52,574 bases of DNA from Acidimicrobiia bacterium (GTDB taxonomy: Bacteria; Actinomycetota; Acidimicrobiia; Spongiisociales; UBA11373), in NCBI GenBank assembly GCA_040878325.1, contig JBBDMM010000009.1:21557-74130 (forward strand), given 5' to 3'. The position numbers and the translations under genes are program-made. Positions 16,978 to 25,017 of the stretch are shown here, in pieces. The notes beneath the pieces were generated by a model. The model searched no databases. It was not told where the DNA came from and worked only from the letters and a program-made list of their open reading frames with translations. Positions within the stretch are counted from its first letter, which is position 1, and each line of letters starts with the position of its first letter.

Positions 16978-18033
16978 TCAGCCCATCTTGCTGGGGACTG
17001 GGGACTGGTGACTGGGGACTGCCTCGAACACCACCACCTCGGTGATCTCGTATCTCGCATGGTCGCCCGGGTTGAAGATCACATCAGGCCCGGCCCGGGC
17101 GAGCAGGCGGCGACCGCCGTCGAGGTGGAGGGTGACCAACTGGTCGTGGCCGTAGAACTCACGCTCGACCACCAGGGCCGAGCCGCCCTCGTCTTCTGTG
17201 AGGCGGACGTGCTCGGGGCGGATCAGTACCTCGACCGGGCCGATCAGGTGGGTATCGACCGGAAAGCGCCCCAGGGCGGTGTCGACCACGCCGTTACTGA
17301 CAGTGCCGTCGAGGAACTCCCCCTCGCCGAGAAAGCGGGCCACCCAGCGGTCCACCGGCTTGCGGTACAGATCGTGGGGGGTGGCCGACTGCAGCACCCG
17401 GCCCTCGCGCATGACGGCGAGGATGTCGCTGACCGCCAGCGCCTCCTCCTGATCGTGGGTGACGAAGATCGCCGTGGCGCGGGCTTCGACGAGGATCCCC
17501 CGCACCTCGCGTCGCACTCGCTCCCGCTGGGGGGCATCGAGGTTGGAGAAGGGCTCGTCGAGGAGTACCACCGCCGGTGAAGGGGCCAGCGCTCGGGCAA
17601 GGGCGACCCGTTGCTGTTCGCCGCCCGACAACTCGTGGGGCATCCGCTTCTCCATCCCGGAGAGACCCACCATCTCGAGCACCTCACCGACCCGACGCCT
17701 TCGCTCCGCCCCCTTGGAAAGTCCGTAGGCGACGTTGTCGCCCACCGTCATGTGCGGGAAAAGGGCGAAATCCTGGAAGACCATTCCCACCCGCCTCCGC
17801 TCGGGCGGGATGAAGGTATCGCCGTCGACGACTGTCTCACCGGCCACCTCGACCGAGCCGCCGTCAGGCCGCTCGAACCCGGCGATGAGGCGGAGGGCGG
17901 TGGTCTTACCGGAGCCGGACGGGCCGAGGAGTCCGAGGACCTGGCCCGCGGCGGCGTCAAGCGAGAAGTCGTCGAGGGCGACGACGCCCGCATACGACTT
18001 GGAGAGGCTGCGGCAGTTGATGGCGTCGGTCAT
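16978..18033 (-). CDS. fbpC: ferric-iron type ABC transporter ATP-binding protein
   Basis: The ATPase of an FbpABC/FutABC-type importer couples ATP hydrolysis to uptake. The 351-residue product has Walker A GPSGSGKTT, Q-loop FQDFALFPHM, signature LSGGEQQRVALARAL, Walker B VVLLDEPFSNLD and switch THDQEEAL, followed by a TOBE-like C-terminal domain. ATG 18033 overlaps the permease stop (ATGA); a longer in-frame reading upstream runs through the permease and is rejected. The last 13 or so residues (ending QSPVPSKMG) are translated heptamer repeat. It is the third gene of a minus-strand operon. The substrate is taken to be Fe3+ from the operon as a whole, and could be another small ion. Confidence 0.88.
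   Translation of the reverse strand: MTDAINCRSLSKSYAGVVALDDFSLDAAAGQVLGLLGPSGSGKTTALRLIAGFERPDGGSVEVAGETVVDGDTFIPPERRRVGMVFQDFALFPHMTVGDNVAYGLSKGAERRRRVGEVLEMVGLSGMEKRMPHELSGGEQQRVALARALAPSPAVVLLDEPFSNLDAPQRERVRREVRGILVEARATAIFVTHDQEEALAVSDILAVMREGRVLQSATPHDLYRKPVDRWVARFLGEGEFLDGTVSNGVVDTALGRFPVDTHLIGPVEVLIRPEHVRLTEDEGGSALVVEREFYGHDQLVTLHLDGGRRLLARAGPDVIFNPGDHARYEITEVVVFEAVPSHQSPVPSKMG
16986..17021. repeat. heptamer repeat element 7 (CTGGGGA units) at the fbpC 3' end
   Basis: TCTTGC (16986-16991) is followed by four TGGGGAC/TGGTGAC heptamers. On the minus strand this reads as a TCCCCAG array ending in GCAAGA, inside the last codons of fbpC. It sits where the convergent beta-helix protein gene and the ABC operon meet. 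Confidence 0.85.
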
Positions 18034-19640
18034 CGTTCTCTCGTTGCGAGCAGGTACATCGGTATGGCGGAGACCGCGATCAACAGTAACGCCGGGGCGG
18101 CCGCCCTCGAATAGAGCAGCGAATCCGCCGCCGACCAGATGCCGACCGCCAGCGTGTCGAACCCGGTGGGGCGGAGGAGGAGGGTGGCGGGAAGCTCCTT
18201 CATGGTGGTGAGGAACACCAACAGGCTTCCGGCGATTAGCCCCCGGCGGACCATCGGTGCAGTCACTCGGAGCATCGTCTTCAGTGGTCCGACCCCGAGG
18301 CTTCGCGACGCCTCTTCCACCGACGGGCTCAACTGGAGGAGGGACGAGCGGGCCGCGCCAAGTGCCTGGGCGAAGAAGATGGAGGCGTAGACGAGGACTA
18401 GGACCGTGAGGCTCTGATACCAGTCGCCGAGATACCGGGACGCGAAGAAGACCATCGCCAGGCCCACCGTGATGTGGGGTAGGGCAAACACCGTGTATGC
18501 CGCCCGCTCCACCCAGGCGGTGCGGCGCGAAGCGTGACGGGTGACCAGGACGGCGGTAGGCAGTGCCAGCAGTGCCACCAGTAGGGCGGCGAGGAGGGAT
18601 CCGGCCAGTGACCCACCGACGGCGCCCCACGGGAAAGGCCGACCGGCGCCGCTGCCGCGGTCGAGCCAACCGACCAGGGTTCCGATCGGGACGCCAAGGG
18701 AGATGACAGCCAACATCGAAAGGCCGGCGATCCCTGCCCATCGCCCCCGCGTGCTGAGCCGGGAGATGCGGGCGGGGCGGGTGACCGGTCGCCCGTGATA
18801 CGCCGCCCTCCCCCGGGTGGCGCGTTCGGCCCACACGATCACCAGGGCGAGGAGTACCAGGAGCACGGCCAGGGCGGCAGCAGGGGTGCGGTCGAGGCGG
18901 CCGGCGTAGTGGGCGTAGATCACCCGGGTGAATGAGTCGAAGCGGACCAGGGATACCGCCCCAAAGTCAGAGAGCGTGTAGAGGGCGACGAGAAGCAACC
19001 CGGCGCCAAGGGATGGCCGCAACTGCGGCGCGACGATCGTCCGGAACACCTTTCCTTGCGAGGCGCCGAGGCCTCGGGCCGCCTCCTCGTGGGCTGGGTC
19101 CATCCGCCGCAACGCCGTGGCGGTGGTGAGGTAGACGAACGGATAGGTCGCAAGGGTGAGCGCCAGCCAGGCGCCCGGCAATCCGACAAGGGAGGGGACG
19201 GTGATCCCGAGGGTCTCTGCGAGTAGGCCGCGGGGTCCGGTGGCCGACAGGAGGGCCAGCGCCACCACGTATGAGGGGATCACCAGCGGAAGGGCCACGA
19301 GCACCCTCCAGATCCTCCGCCCTGGCAGGTCGGTCCGTTCTGTGAGCCACGCCGCGGCCACTCCGACGACTGCGGTCGTGACGACTACGAGGATGATCAG
19401 CAGGGAGGTGTTCCAGATGAGCCGTGCCGTGTTCGACGACACCACCACCCGGGCCGCGGTCGCGCCGTCGTTCAGCACCCGCCCGAGGAGAAAGCCGAAG
19501 GGCACGACGGTGGGGATCAGCGCAACGATTGCGGGGAACCACAGCCATGCCGGCGGCTTCGCGCGGGGACGCGAACGCCGTGGCGTCCGCGTCCCCACGA
19601 GTGGGCTCTCTGCCGGCGCAGGGGCCGGCAACGATGTCAC
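18030..19640 (-). CDS. fbpB: ferric-iron type ABC transporter permease, fused two-domain
   Basis: The 536-residue product has about twelve membrane helices in two homologous halves. Each half carries the EAA loop that docks the ATPase: EEAARGLGASQGKVF and EEASRSLGVGPLKTM. This two-in-one permease is typical of FbpB/FutB-type importers. The GTG start at 19640 overlaps the TGA of the binding-protein gene (GTGA), and its end overlaps the ATPase start. The N-terminal 30 residues are Pro/Arg-rich and cytoplasmic. It belongs to the operon binding protein, permease, ATPase. Confidence 0.88.
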   Translation of the reverse strand: MTSLPAPAPAESPLVGTRTPRRSRPRAKPPAWLWFPAIVALIPTVVPFGFLLGRVLNDGATAARVVVSSNTARLIWNTSLLIILVVVTTAVVGVAAAWLTERTDLPGRRIWRVLVALPLVIPSYVVALALLSATGPRGLLAETLGITVPSLVGLPGAWLALTLATYPFVYLTTATALRRMDPAHEEAARGLGASQGKVFRTIVAPQLRPSLGAGLLLVALYTLSDFGAVSLVRFDSFTRVIYAHYAGRLDRTPAAALAVLLVLLALVIVWAERATRGRAAYHGRPVTRPARISRLSTRGRWAGIAGLSMLAVISLGVPIGTLVGWLDRGSGAGRPFPWGAVGGSLAGSLLAALLVALLALPTAVLVTRHASRRTAWVERAAYTVFALPHITVGLAMVFFASRYLGDWYQSLTVLVLVYASIFFAQALGAARSSLLQLSPSVEEASRSLGVGPLKTMLRVTAPMVRRGLIAGSLLVFLTTMKELPATLLLRPTGFDTLAVGIWSAADSLLYSRAAAPALLLIAVSAIPMYLLATRER

Positions 19641-20653
19641 AAGAGGCCGGCCTCGGCGACGAGATCGGTGGCCAGGTCGAGGGCCGCCGCCAGGTCCGAC
19701 AGGTCGATGTCGGGCTGGGCAAGCGAAGCCAATGGCGGCAGGATGGGATCCGGGGCCACTCCTTCGATCACCGGGTACTCGAACGTCTTGGTGGCGAAGT
19801 ACTCCTGGGCCGACTGGCTCAGCAGGAACTCGACGAACTGCTCCGCCTCGTCACCGTTGTCGGTGGTGTTGAGGATCCCGACGCCGGCAGGCATCACGAG
19901 CGAGCCGGGGCTCGGGTTCGCGAAGAAGTAGTTGGCGGCGGTCACCTCGCCGAGTTCGGCCCGAAGCTGCAGCAGGTAGTAGTGGTTCACCAGGCCGACC
20001 TCCACCGTGCCGTCATTGGTCGCGGCGACTATCGGGGAGTTGCCCTCGAATCTCTGGGGGTTGTTGGCGGCAATGGCCTCCAGCCACTCCCGGGTGGCGT
20101 CTTCGCCTCGCTCTAAGATCATCGCTGCCACGAAGGCGAGGAACGACGCATTCGATGGGGCGATGGCGAGACGGCCATCCCATTCGGGATCGGTGAACCC
20201 GTCCACCGAGTCGGGTAGGTCGTCGGGGGAGATCCGGGTCGAGTCGTAGATGACCACCCGAGACCGTGCGCTTACTCCGACCCACAGGCCTTCCCGATCG
20301 GAGAACCGCGAGGGCACCAGCGCGAGCACCTCATCCGAGAGGGCCTGGAACATGCCTGCTTCGGCTACTGCGCCGAGCGAAGCCGGGTCTTGGGCGAAGA
20401 ACACGTCGGCGGGAGTATTGGCGCCCTCCTCACGGAGAGTGGCGGCCAGGTCGGTACTCGAGGCGTACCGGACCTCGACCTCGATGCCGGTTTCGGCCTC
20501 GAATTGGTCGATGAGGGCTCCGACGAGTTCTTCGTTGCGGCCCGAGTAGACGGTCAGGGTTCCGCCGCCGGAGTCGTCACTGCAGGCAGTAGCGAATACG
20601 GCGAGGACCACGGCGATAAGCACCAGACGGGTTTTTGAGAGTGTTTTGTACAT
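19637..20653 (-). CDS. fbpA: ferric-iron type ABC transporter substrate-binding lipoprotein
   Basis: The 338-residue product starts MYKTLSKTR and has a signal peptide ending in a lipobox (ATAC), so it should be anchored outside the membrane. The mature part has the periplasmic-binding fold of FbpA/FutA proteins: LTVYSGRNEELVGALI, ADVFFAQDPASLG, and a NHYYL tyrosine pair of the kind that ligates Fe3+ in that family. A longer reading from a TTG at 20689 is rejected, since that TTG is part of the -35 box. The ATG has no Shine-Dalgarno and lies about where transcription should start, so the mRNA is probably leaderless. No clear IdeR box was found. Confidence 0.88.
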   Translation of the reverse strand: MYKTLSKTRLVLIAVVLAVFATACSDDSGGGTLTVYSGRNEELVGALIDQFEAETGIEVEVRYASSTDLAATLREEGANTPADVFFAQDPASLGAVAEAGMFQALSDEVLALVPSRFSDREGLWVGVSARSRVVIYDSTRISPDDLPDSVDGFTDPEWDGRLAIAPSNASFLAFVAAMILERGEDATREWLEAIAANNPQRFEGNSPIVAATNDGTVEVGLVNHYYLLQLRAELGEVTAANYFFANPSPGSLVMPAGVGILNTTDNGDEAEQFVEFLLSQSAQEYFATKTFEYPVIEGVAPDPILPPLASLAQPDIDLSDLAAALDLATDLVAEAGLL

Positions 20654-20661
20654 GGCGGGGG

Positions 20662-20689
20662 AATCTACGGCACCGTCCGGAATTGTCAA
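20662..20689 (-). promoter_or_regulatory. promoter of the iron ABC operon
   Basis: On the minus strand a perfect TTGACA (20684-20689) is followed after 16 bases by TAGATT (20662-20667). The expected transcription start falls within two or three bases of the fbpA ATG. An imperfect AT-rich dyad (TTACAAATAGTTAA, 20698-20711) just upstream could be a regulator site; that part is speculative. Confidence 0.6.
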
Positions 20690-20730
20690 GTTGGGTGTTA
20701 CAAATAGTTAAAGGGGGGTTACTGATAAGA

Positions 20731-20758
20731 GCCGACGGCCGACGGCCGACGGCCAAGA
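20731..20758. repeat. heptamer repeat element 8 (GCCGACG units)
   Basis: Three GCCGACG heptamers are followed by GCCAAGA, close to the GCAAGA end of the other elements. It lies in the 186-bp divergent gap between the iron ABC operon and the DoxX-like gene. The rest of that gap holds the promoters. Confidence 0.75.
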
Positions 20759-20803
20759 CAGCGGGCTATATCCCGGATTTCGATCACTCTTGACCCTTGA
20801 GTC

Positions 20804-20833
20804 TTGGCTCCCGGTTCGCTCGTCGCCCATACT
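20804..20833 (+). promoter_or_regulatory. possible promoter of the DoxX-like gene
   Basis: TTGGCT (20804-20809) and CATACT (20828-20833) are separated by 18 bases, with the ATG seven bases after the -10. This would again give a leaderless transcript. Both boxes are imperfect. Confidence 0.35.
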
Positions 20834-20839
20834 CCGGCC

Positions 20840-21343
20840 ATGAGATTGATCGCCCGGATCGACTCCTTCCTCATCCCGTGGCTGCGCCGGTGGAGCCTGC
20901 CGGTCCTCCGGATCTCCCTCGGGGTCGTCTTCGTCTGGTTCGGGGCACTCAAGGTCCTTGGGGTGACTCCCGTTTTCGACCTCGTGGCGGCCACCGTGTA
21001 CTGGGTCGACCCCGACTGGTTCGTGCCGACCCTTGGGGTGGCCGAGATCCTGATCGGCATCGGTCTCATCGGTGGCTGGCTGCTGCGCTGGGTGCTCCTC
21101 GCCTTCGTTGCTCAAATGGTCGGCACGGCCCTGGTGTTCGTGACCCTTCCGGAGGTGGCCTTCCAGGACAACAACCCCCTCAAACTCACCGTCGAGGGTG
21201 AGTTCGTCATCAAGAATCTGGTGCTACTCGCCGCCGGGCTGGTGGTGGGGTCGACGATCGAGCCGCGGAAGAATCAAGAATCAAGAATCAAGAAGCGCGG
21301 GTCACCCTCGAGTCGTGATCCGGGGTCCTGTCTTGATTCTTGA
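20840..21343 (+). CDS. DoxX-like integral membrane protein
   Basis: From ATG 20840 the product has 167 residues with four membrane helices. The conserved DoxX-family start of helix 1 is seen as LRISLGVVFVWFGALKVLG, followed by the GVAEILIGIGLI helix. DoxX-type proteins are associated with thiol or oxidative stress handling in mycobacteria, but no specific role can be given here. A start 12 codons upstream is possible but would overlap the promoter. The last 23 or so residues are translated from the AATCAAG repeat. It converges on the phosphodiesterase gene. Confidence 0.7.
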   Translation: MRLIARIDSFLIPWLRRWSLPVLRISLGVVFVWFGALKVLGVTPVFDLVAATVYWVDPDWFVPTLGVAEILIGIGLIGGWLLRWVLLAFVAQMVGTALVFVTLPEVAFQDNNPLKLTVEGEFVIKNLVLLAAGLVVGSTIEPRKNQESRIKKRGSPSSRDPGSCLDS

Positions 21344-21353
21344 CTCTTGATTC
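21271..21353. repeat. heptamer repeat element 9, long inverted repeat between convergent genes
   Basis: Three GAATCAA heptamers (21271-21294) are matched by a reverse-complement arm ending at 21353, giving a stem of about 23 bp with one mismatch and a loop of about 35 bases. It covers the end of the DoxX-like gene and finishes just before the stop of the convergent phosphodiesterase gene. It could act as a bidirectional terminator. Confidence 0.85.
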
Positions 21354-21357
21354 CCCT

Positions 21358-22446
21358 CTAGCCGCCGGTGACCAGAAGAGGTATCCGCAACTCCGCATCC
21401 GTGGGCGCTCCGTGCTGGCCGATGAGGCTGTCGTCGCTGTGGCGATGGAGGAGGGCGTATCCCTCGTCGGCGATGAGCACCCCGTCCGGTGCCCGGGCGT
21501 CGAACTCGGGGTGACGGGTGCCGGGGCCCCACCAGTGCTCCATTTCGGACCGGGGCACCCAGATCGCCGGCAGCCGATCCGCCAACGAAGCCCCATCGCC
21601 GCGCACGAACATGGCCCGGGTGTCCCCATAGAAGGTTCGATCGTCCTGGTCGGCGTTGGTGAGGCGGACCTGATGGTCGAGTGGGATGTCGACGTGTCCG
21701 TGGTCGGCAGTGCCGATGAGTGCCGCCCCCGGTGGCATGCGCCGCGCCAGCCGCTCCCATAGCCGATCGACGATTCGCATCGCCTCGTGATACCCCTCGT
21801 CGTCCTGCCCGCCGACATGGGCGGCGAAGTCGACATGGGGGATATAGAGGAACACCAAACGACCCGGCTCGGCGGCCAGCGAGACCGCGGCGTCGGCGGC
21901 CTCGTCTTCGCTGGCCCACGGTTCGAACCGGGCGCCGCGGTAGAGCATTCGCGACATCGGCGATCGCTCGAAGTTCCATGGCTGGAGGGTGATCGGCTCG
22001 GCGCCGGCGGCGCGGAGGCGCTCCCAAAGATTCGGTGAGGGGAGGAAGCCGCCGGTGTCGTACTCGACTCGTTCACCCCACAGCGTCGACCACTGGATTG
22101 TGTTGATCACGGTGTCGAGGTCCGGCATCCAGAGCTGATACCCGAGCAGACCGTGCTCGGCCGGGGAGCGCCCCGTGGCGATCGTCGCCAGGCTCACTGT
22201 GGTGGTGGCAGGAAACGGCGAGTCCAGCGCTCCCACCCGGTGGGAACGCATCGTTCCGGCGGCGAGATGGTCGAGCTGGTGATCGCCGAGCCCGTCGAAG
22301 AGCACTACGACATACGATCGGGCGTCGGGCACCGACCCGGCCAGCTCCGGCGACAGCCCGGACCCCGGCGCCGACCCGGTCATCCGCCGCTCGATTTCGT
22401 TCACCAGATCGAGAAGGTTGGCGCCGGAATAGTCGGGGGAGCGCAT
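21358..22446 (-). CDS. type I phosphodiesterase / nucleotide pyrophosphatase family protein
   Basis: The 362-residue product belongs to the alkaline phosphatase superfamily (phosphodiest family). Metal and nucleophile positions are visible: VVLFDGLGD (first Asp), PATTTVS (catalytic Thr), IPHVDFAAH and GTADHGHVD (Asp/His ligands). These enzymes hydrolyse phosphodiester or pyrophosphate bonds; the substrate here is unknown. No signal peptide is seen from ATG 22446, so it appears cytoplasmic. A longer reading from 22497 is rejected because its 17 extra residues are translated repeat. It diverges from the RTX-amidase gene. Confidence 0.8.
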   Translation of the reverse strand: MRSPDYSGANLLDLVNEIERRMTGSAPGSGLSPELAGSVPDARSYVVVLFDGLGDHQLDHLAAGTMRSHRVGALDSPFPATTTVSLATIATGRSPAEHGLLGYQLWMPDLDTVINTIQWSTLWGERVEYDTGGFLPSPNLWERLRAAGAEPITLQPWNFERSPMSRMLYRGARFEPWASEDEAADAAVSLAAEPGRLVFLYIPHVDFAAHVGGQDDEGYHEAMRIVDRLWERLARRMPPGAALIGTADHGHVDIPLDHQVRLTNADQDDRTFYGDTRAMFVRGDGASLADRLPAIWVPRSEMEHWWGPGTRHPEFDARAPDGVLIADEGYALLHRHSDDSLIGQHGAPTDAELRIPLLVTGG

Positions 22447-22461
22447 TTCGGAGGAAGGGTA

Positions 22462-22570
22462 GGAAGTCGCCAGTCTCCAGTCACCAGTCTCCAGCAAGAT
22501 GGCCGTCCGCCTTCCGCAAGATCGCCTGCCTGCTCTTCCTTCTGGGGACTGGAGACTGGAGGCTGGAGGC
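22462..22570. repeat. heptamer repeat element 10 in a divergent gap
   Basis: GGAAG is followed by TCGCCAG/TCTCCAG/TCACCAG units ending in GCAAGA (22494-22499), then GTCCGCC/TTCCGC ending in GCAAGA (22516-22521), then CTGGGGA/CTGGAGA/CTGGAGG units. It has the same modular order as elements 2 and 5. It lies between the phosphodiesterase and RTX-amidase starts, so it is transcribed in at most one 5' leader. Confidence 0.88.
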
Positions 22571-22601
22571 TATTTTCTCTTACCCCTCGTACCGATAGAG
22601 A

Positions 22602-24497
22602 ATGGTGCCAATGACGCGACTCATCCCTTTGGGGCCCCGTGCCTTGTTTCTGATCACGGCCCTGGTCGGGTCGCTGTTGGCTCCGCTGGCCTCGTCCGGC
22701 GCCGGTGAGAAGGTTCACCGATGCAACGGGTTGGTGGCGACCATCGTGGGAACTTTTGGGGACGATGTGATCGTGGGGACCTCCGGCGACGATGTGATCG
22801 TGGGTCTCGGGGGGCAGGACGTCATCCGCGGTCGTGGGGGGAACGACACGATATGTGGCGGTGGCGGGCCTGACAGCATCTACGGCGGTAGTGGGTCCGA
22901 CACCCTGTTCGGCAACAAGGGCGGCGACCTGCTGTTCGGGGGACGGGGCCACGACACCCTGGTAGGGAACAAGGGGTTCGACGGATTGTCGGCGGGCGGC
23001 GGGACCGACCAGTGCATCACCGGTGAGTACTTCCGGGGGTGCGAGCTGCCGCTCTCGGTGTCGTTCAACCCGCTCGGCAAGACGATTCCCCAGATGCAGG
23101 CGGCCTTGGAGTCGGGCCTGGTGACCTCGGTCGGGCTGGTGGATTTCTACCTGGCGCGGATCGCCGCCTACGACGACGAAGGCCCGCAGCTCAGGGCGAT
23201 CATCGCTCTGAACCCCGACGCACACTCCGACGCGCAAGCGCTGGATGTCGAGCGGTCGCTGCTCGGACCACGCGGTCCGCTCCACGGCATCCCGATCGTT
23301 CTCAAAGACAACATGGGCACCATCGGCATGGCCACGACCGCCGGATCGCTCTCGCTCGAAGGATTCATCCCCGGCGAGGATGCGTTCCAGGTGGCCCGAC
23401 TGCGCTCCGCAGGGGCGATCATCCTCGCCAAGACCAATCTCCACGAGTTCGCCCGCAACATCACCACGGTCTCGTCGCTCGGGGGGCAAACCAGAAATCC
23501 CTACGACCTGGCCCGAAATCCGGGCGGGTCGAGCGGCGGCACCGGCGCCGCCCTCGCCGCCGAGTTCGCCGCCGCGGGAATGGGGACCGACAGCTGCGGC
23601 TCGATTCGGATCCCCGCCGCTCACAACAACCTCTACGGTCTCCGCCCGACCATCGGGCTCTCATCGCGCGCCGGCATCGTGCCGCTCTCCTTCACGGAAG
23701 ACACCGCCGGGCCTCTTGCGAGAAGCGTCATCGACCTGGCGATCGTCCTCGATGCCACCGTGGGGGTCGATCCCGACGACCCGACGACGGTGTTCGTGAA
23801 CGCCGACTACTCGGGCGCGGTCGACCCCGACGGCCTCGAAGGAATGCGGATCGGCGTGCTCAACGTGCTCTTCGAAGGATCACACGCCGGGGTCGACTCG
23901 ACGGTCCGGGCCGCGCTCGACGAGATGGAGGCGCACGGGGCGGTCGTCATCCCGGTGGTGATTCCGAATCTGAACGACCTGCGGGGGAGCGCGGCCGTGA
24001 TCTTCCTCCGTGAGTTCAAGTTCGCCTTCGACGACTATCTCGACGACCACCCGGGCGCTCCGGTTGGGTCACTTCAAGAGGTGTTCGACTCGGGGCGGTA
24101 CCACCCGGCAATCCACACCGCCCTGGTGAGCGCGTTGGCGGTCGACACCCTCGACACTGCCGACTACCACGACGCCCTTTCCCGGCGCGACCTGGTGCGC
24201 GACGCCATCGTCGACTTCATGGACGATCGCGATCTCGACGCCCTCGCCTATCCGACGATCACCTACCCGCCCAGTGCGATCGGCGCCCAGCAGTCGGGGA
24301 GGAACAACTGTGGCACCGCCTCCGTGGGCGGCCTTCCCGCCATCGTGGTTCCGGCCGGGTTCACCGGCGGCCTGCCGGTAGGCCTCGAGCTGATGGGCCG
24401 CCCCTTCTCGGAGGAGACCCTGATCGCCATCGCCGCCGGATACGAGGCGAACGTCGATGTGCGCAAACTCCCCAAGGAGACCCCGCGCTTGCCCTAG
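22602..24497 (+). CDS. secreted amidase-signature protein with N-terminal RTX repeats
   Basis: The 631-residue product has a signal peptide (about residues 1-33), then five to six calcium-binding RTX nonapeptide repeats (GGxGxDxI/L type, about residues 45-130), then an amidase-signature domain (about 150-625). The Ser-Ser-Lys triad is visible as IVLKDN, NPGGSSGG and TDSCGSIRIPA. Such enzymes cleave amides; the substrate is unknown. RTX repeats suggest folding outside the cell in Ca2+. Having the repeats before the catalytic domain is unusual, since RTX blocks are generally C-terminal. The start may be ATG 22602 or ATG 22611. Confidence 0.85.
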   Translation: MVPMTRLIPLGPRALFLITALVGSLLAPLASSGAGEKVHRCNGLVATIVGTFGDDVIVGTSGDDVIVGLGGQDVIRGRGGNDTICGGGGPDSIYGGSGSDTLFGNKGGDLLFGGRGHDTLVGNKGFDGLSAGGGTDQCITGEYFRGCELPLSVSFNPLGKTIPQMQAALESGLVTSVGLVDFYLARIAAYDDEGPQLRAIIALNPDAHSDAQALDVERSLLGPRGPLHGIPIVLKDNMGTIGMATTAGSLSLEGFIPGEDAFQVARLRSAGAIILAKTNLHEFARNITTVSSLGGQTRNPYDLARNPGGSSGGTGAALAAEFAAAGMGTDSCGSIRIPAAHNNLYGLRPTIGLSSRAGIVPLSFTEDTAGPLARSVIDLAIVLDATVGVDPDDPTTVFVNADYSGAVDPDGLEGMRIGVLNVLFEGSHAGVDSTVRAALDEMEAHGAVVIPVVIPNLNDLRGSAAVIFLREFKFAFDDYLDDHPGAPVGSLQEVFDSGRYHPAIHTALVSALAVDTLDTADYHDALSRRDLVRDAIVDFMDDRDLDALAYPTITYPPSAIGAQQSGRNNCGTASVGGLPAIVVPAGFTGGLPVGLELMGRPFSEETLIAIAAGYEANVDVRKLPKETPRLP

Positions 24498-24508
24498 GCA
24501 GCTCTTCC

Positions 24509-24561
24509 TGCGACCTGCCACCTGCCACCTGCTGACTGCCACCTGCTCCCTGCCACCCGCC
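24509..24561. repeat. heptamer repeat element 11 (CCACCTG units) upstream of cluster 2
   Basis: Seven consecutive heptamers of the form NNNCCTG (mainly CCACCTG) lie between the RTX-amidase stop and the second nuo cluster. No GCAAGA copy is seen in this one. A promoter-like sequence follows. Confidence 0.8.
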
Positions 24562-24583
24562 GAGCGCAGCGAGGCTCCCAACC

Positions 24584-24615
24584 GTTTCAGCCGCACGCGC
24601 GCCGCTTCCTATACT
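24584..24615 (+). promoter_or_regulatory. probable promoter of the second nuo cluster
   Basis: TATACT at 24610-24615 is a strong actinobacterial -10 and is placed 34 bases before the nuoA2 GTG. The -35 is weak (TTTCAG, 24585-24590, 19-base spacer). The leader carries GAGG as Shine-Dalgarno. Confidence 0.45.
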
Positions 24616-24648
24616 CCCCCCGGCACCGACATCGACCACTGAGGAATC

Positions 24649-25017
24649 GTGACGCGGTACTTCCACGACTACATCACCGTGGCCGTCTTCGCAGGTGTCG
24701 GCATTCTGCTGGTCGCGGTGGCGATCGGCCTCAGCGCCCTCCTCAGGCCGAACAATCCGACCAAGGTCAAGCGGCAGACCTATGAGTGCGGCATCGACCC
24801 GGTGGGGACCGGGTTCAGCCAGACCCACGTTCGCTACTACATCTTTGCCCTGCTGTTCCTGATCTTCGACGTCGAGGCGGTGTTCATCTTCCCGTGGGCG
24901 ATCAGGTTGGAGTCGCTGGGCGCATTCGCACTCGTCGAGATGGTGATCTTCCTGGTGATCCTGCTGGCCGGGCTCGTGTACGCCATCCGCAAGGGAGTGC
25001 TCCGGTGGGAGTCCTAG
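24649..25017 (+). CDS. nuoA2: NADH-quinone oxidoreductase-like subunit A (cluster 2)
   Basis: This second copy of the ND3-like membrane subunit has 122 residues and three helices, with the motif YECGIDPVG and the acidic helix [14 protein letters not shown]. It is more typical in length than the cluster 1 copy. The GTG start has TGAGGAA upstream. It overlaps nuoB2 by 13 bases. It opens an 11-gene cluster nuoABCD-HIJKLMN that lacks nuoE, nuoF and nuoG. Confidence 0.95.
   Translation: MTRYFHDYITVAVFAGVGILLVAVAIGLSALLRPNNPTKVKRQTYECGIDPVGTGFSQTHVRYYIFALLFLIFDVEAVFIFPWAIRLESLGAFALVEMVIFLVILLAGLVYAIRKGVLRWES

Noticed and set aside
18034-18834. N-terminal extension of the ABC ATPase into the permease gene
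   Set aside because: It overlaps fbpB out of frame; the ATG at 18033 overlaps the permease stop and opens the normal ATPase fold.
16978-20653. Sulfate, molybdate or spermidine ABC importer instead of iron
   Set aside because: The single fused permease with two EAA loops and the YSGRNEEL/NHYYL binding protein fit FbpABC/FutABC better; other small ions are not excluded.
22447-22497. N-terminal 17-residue extension of the phosphodiesterase
   Set aside because: Encoded by the TCTCCAG repeat; ATG 22446 gives a normal start.
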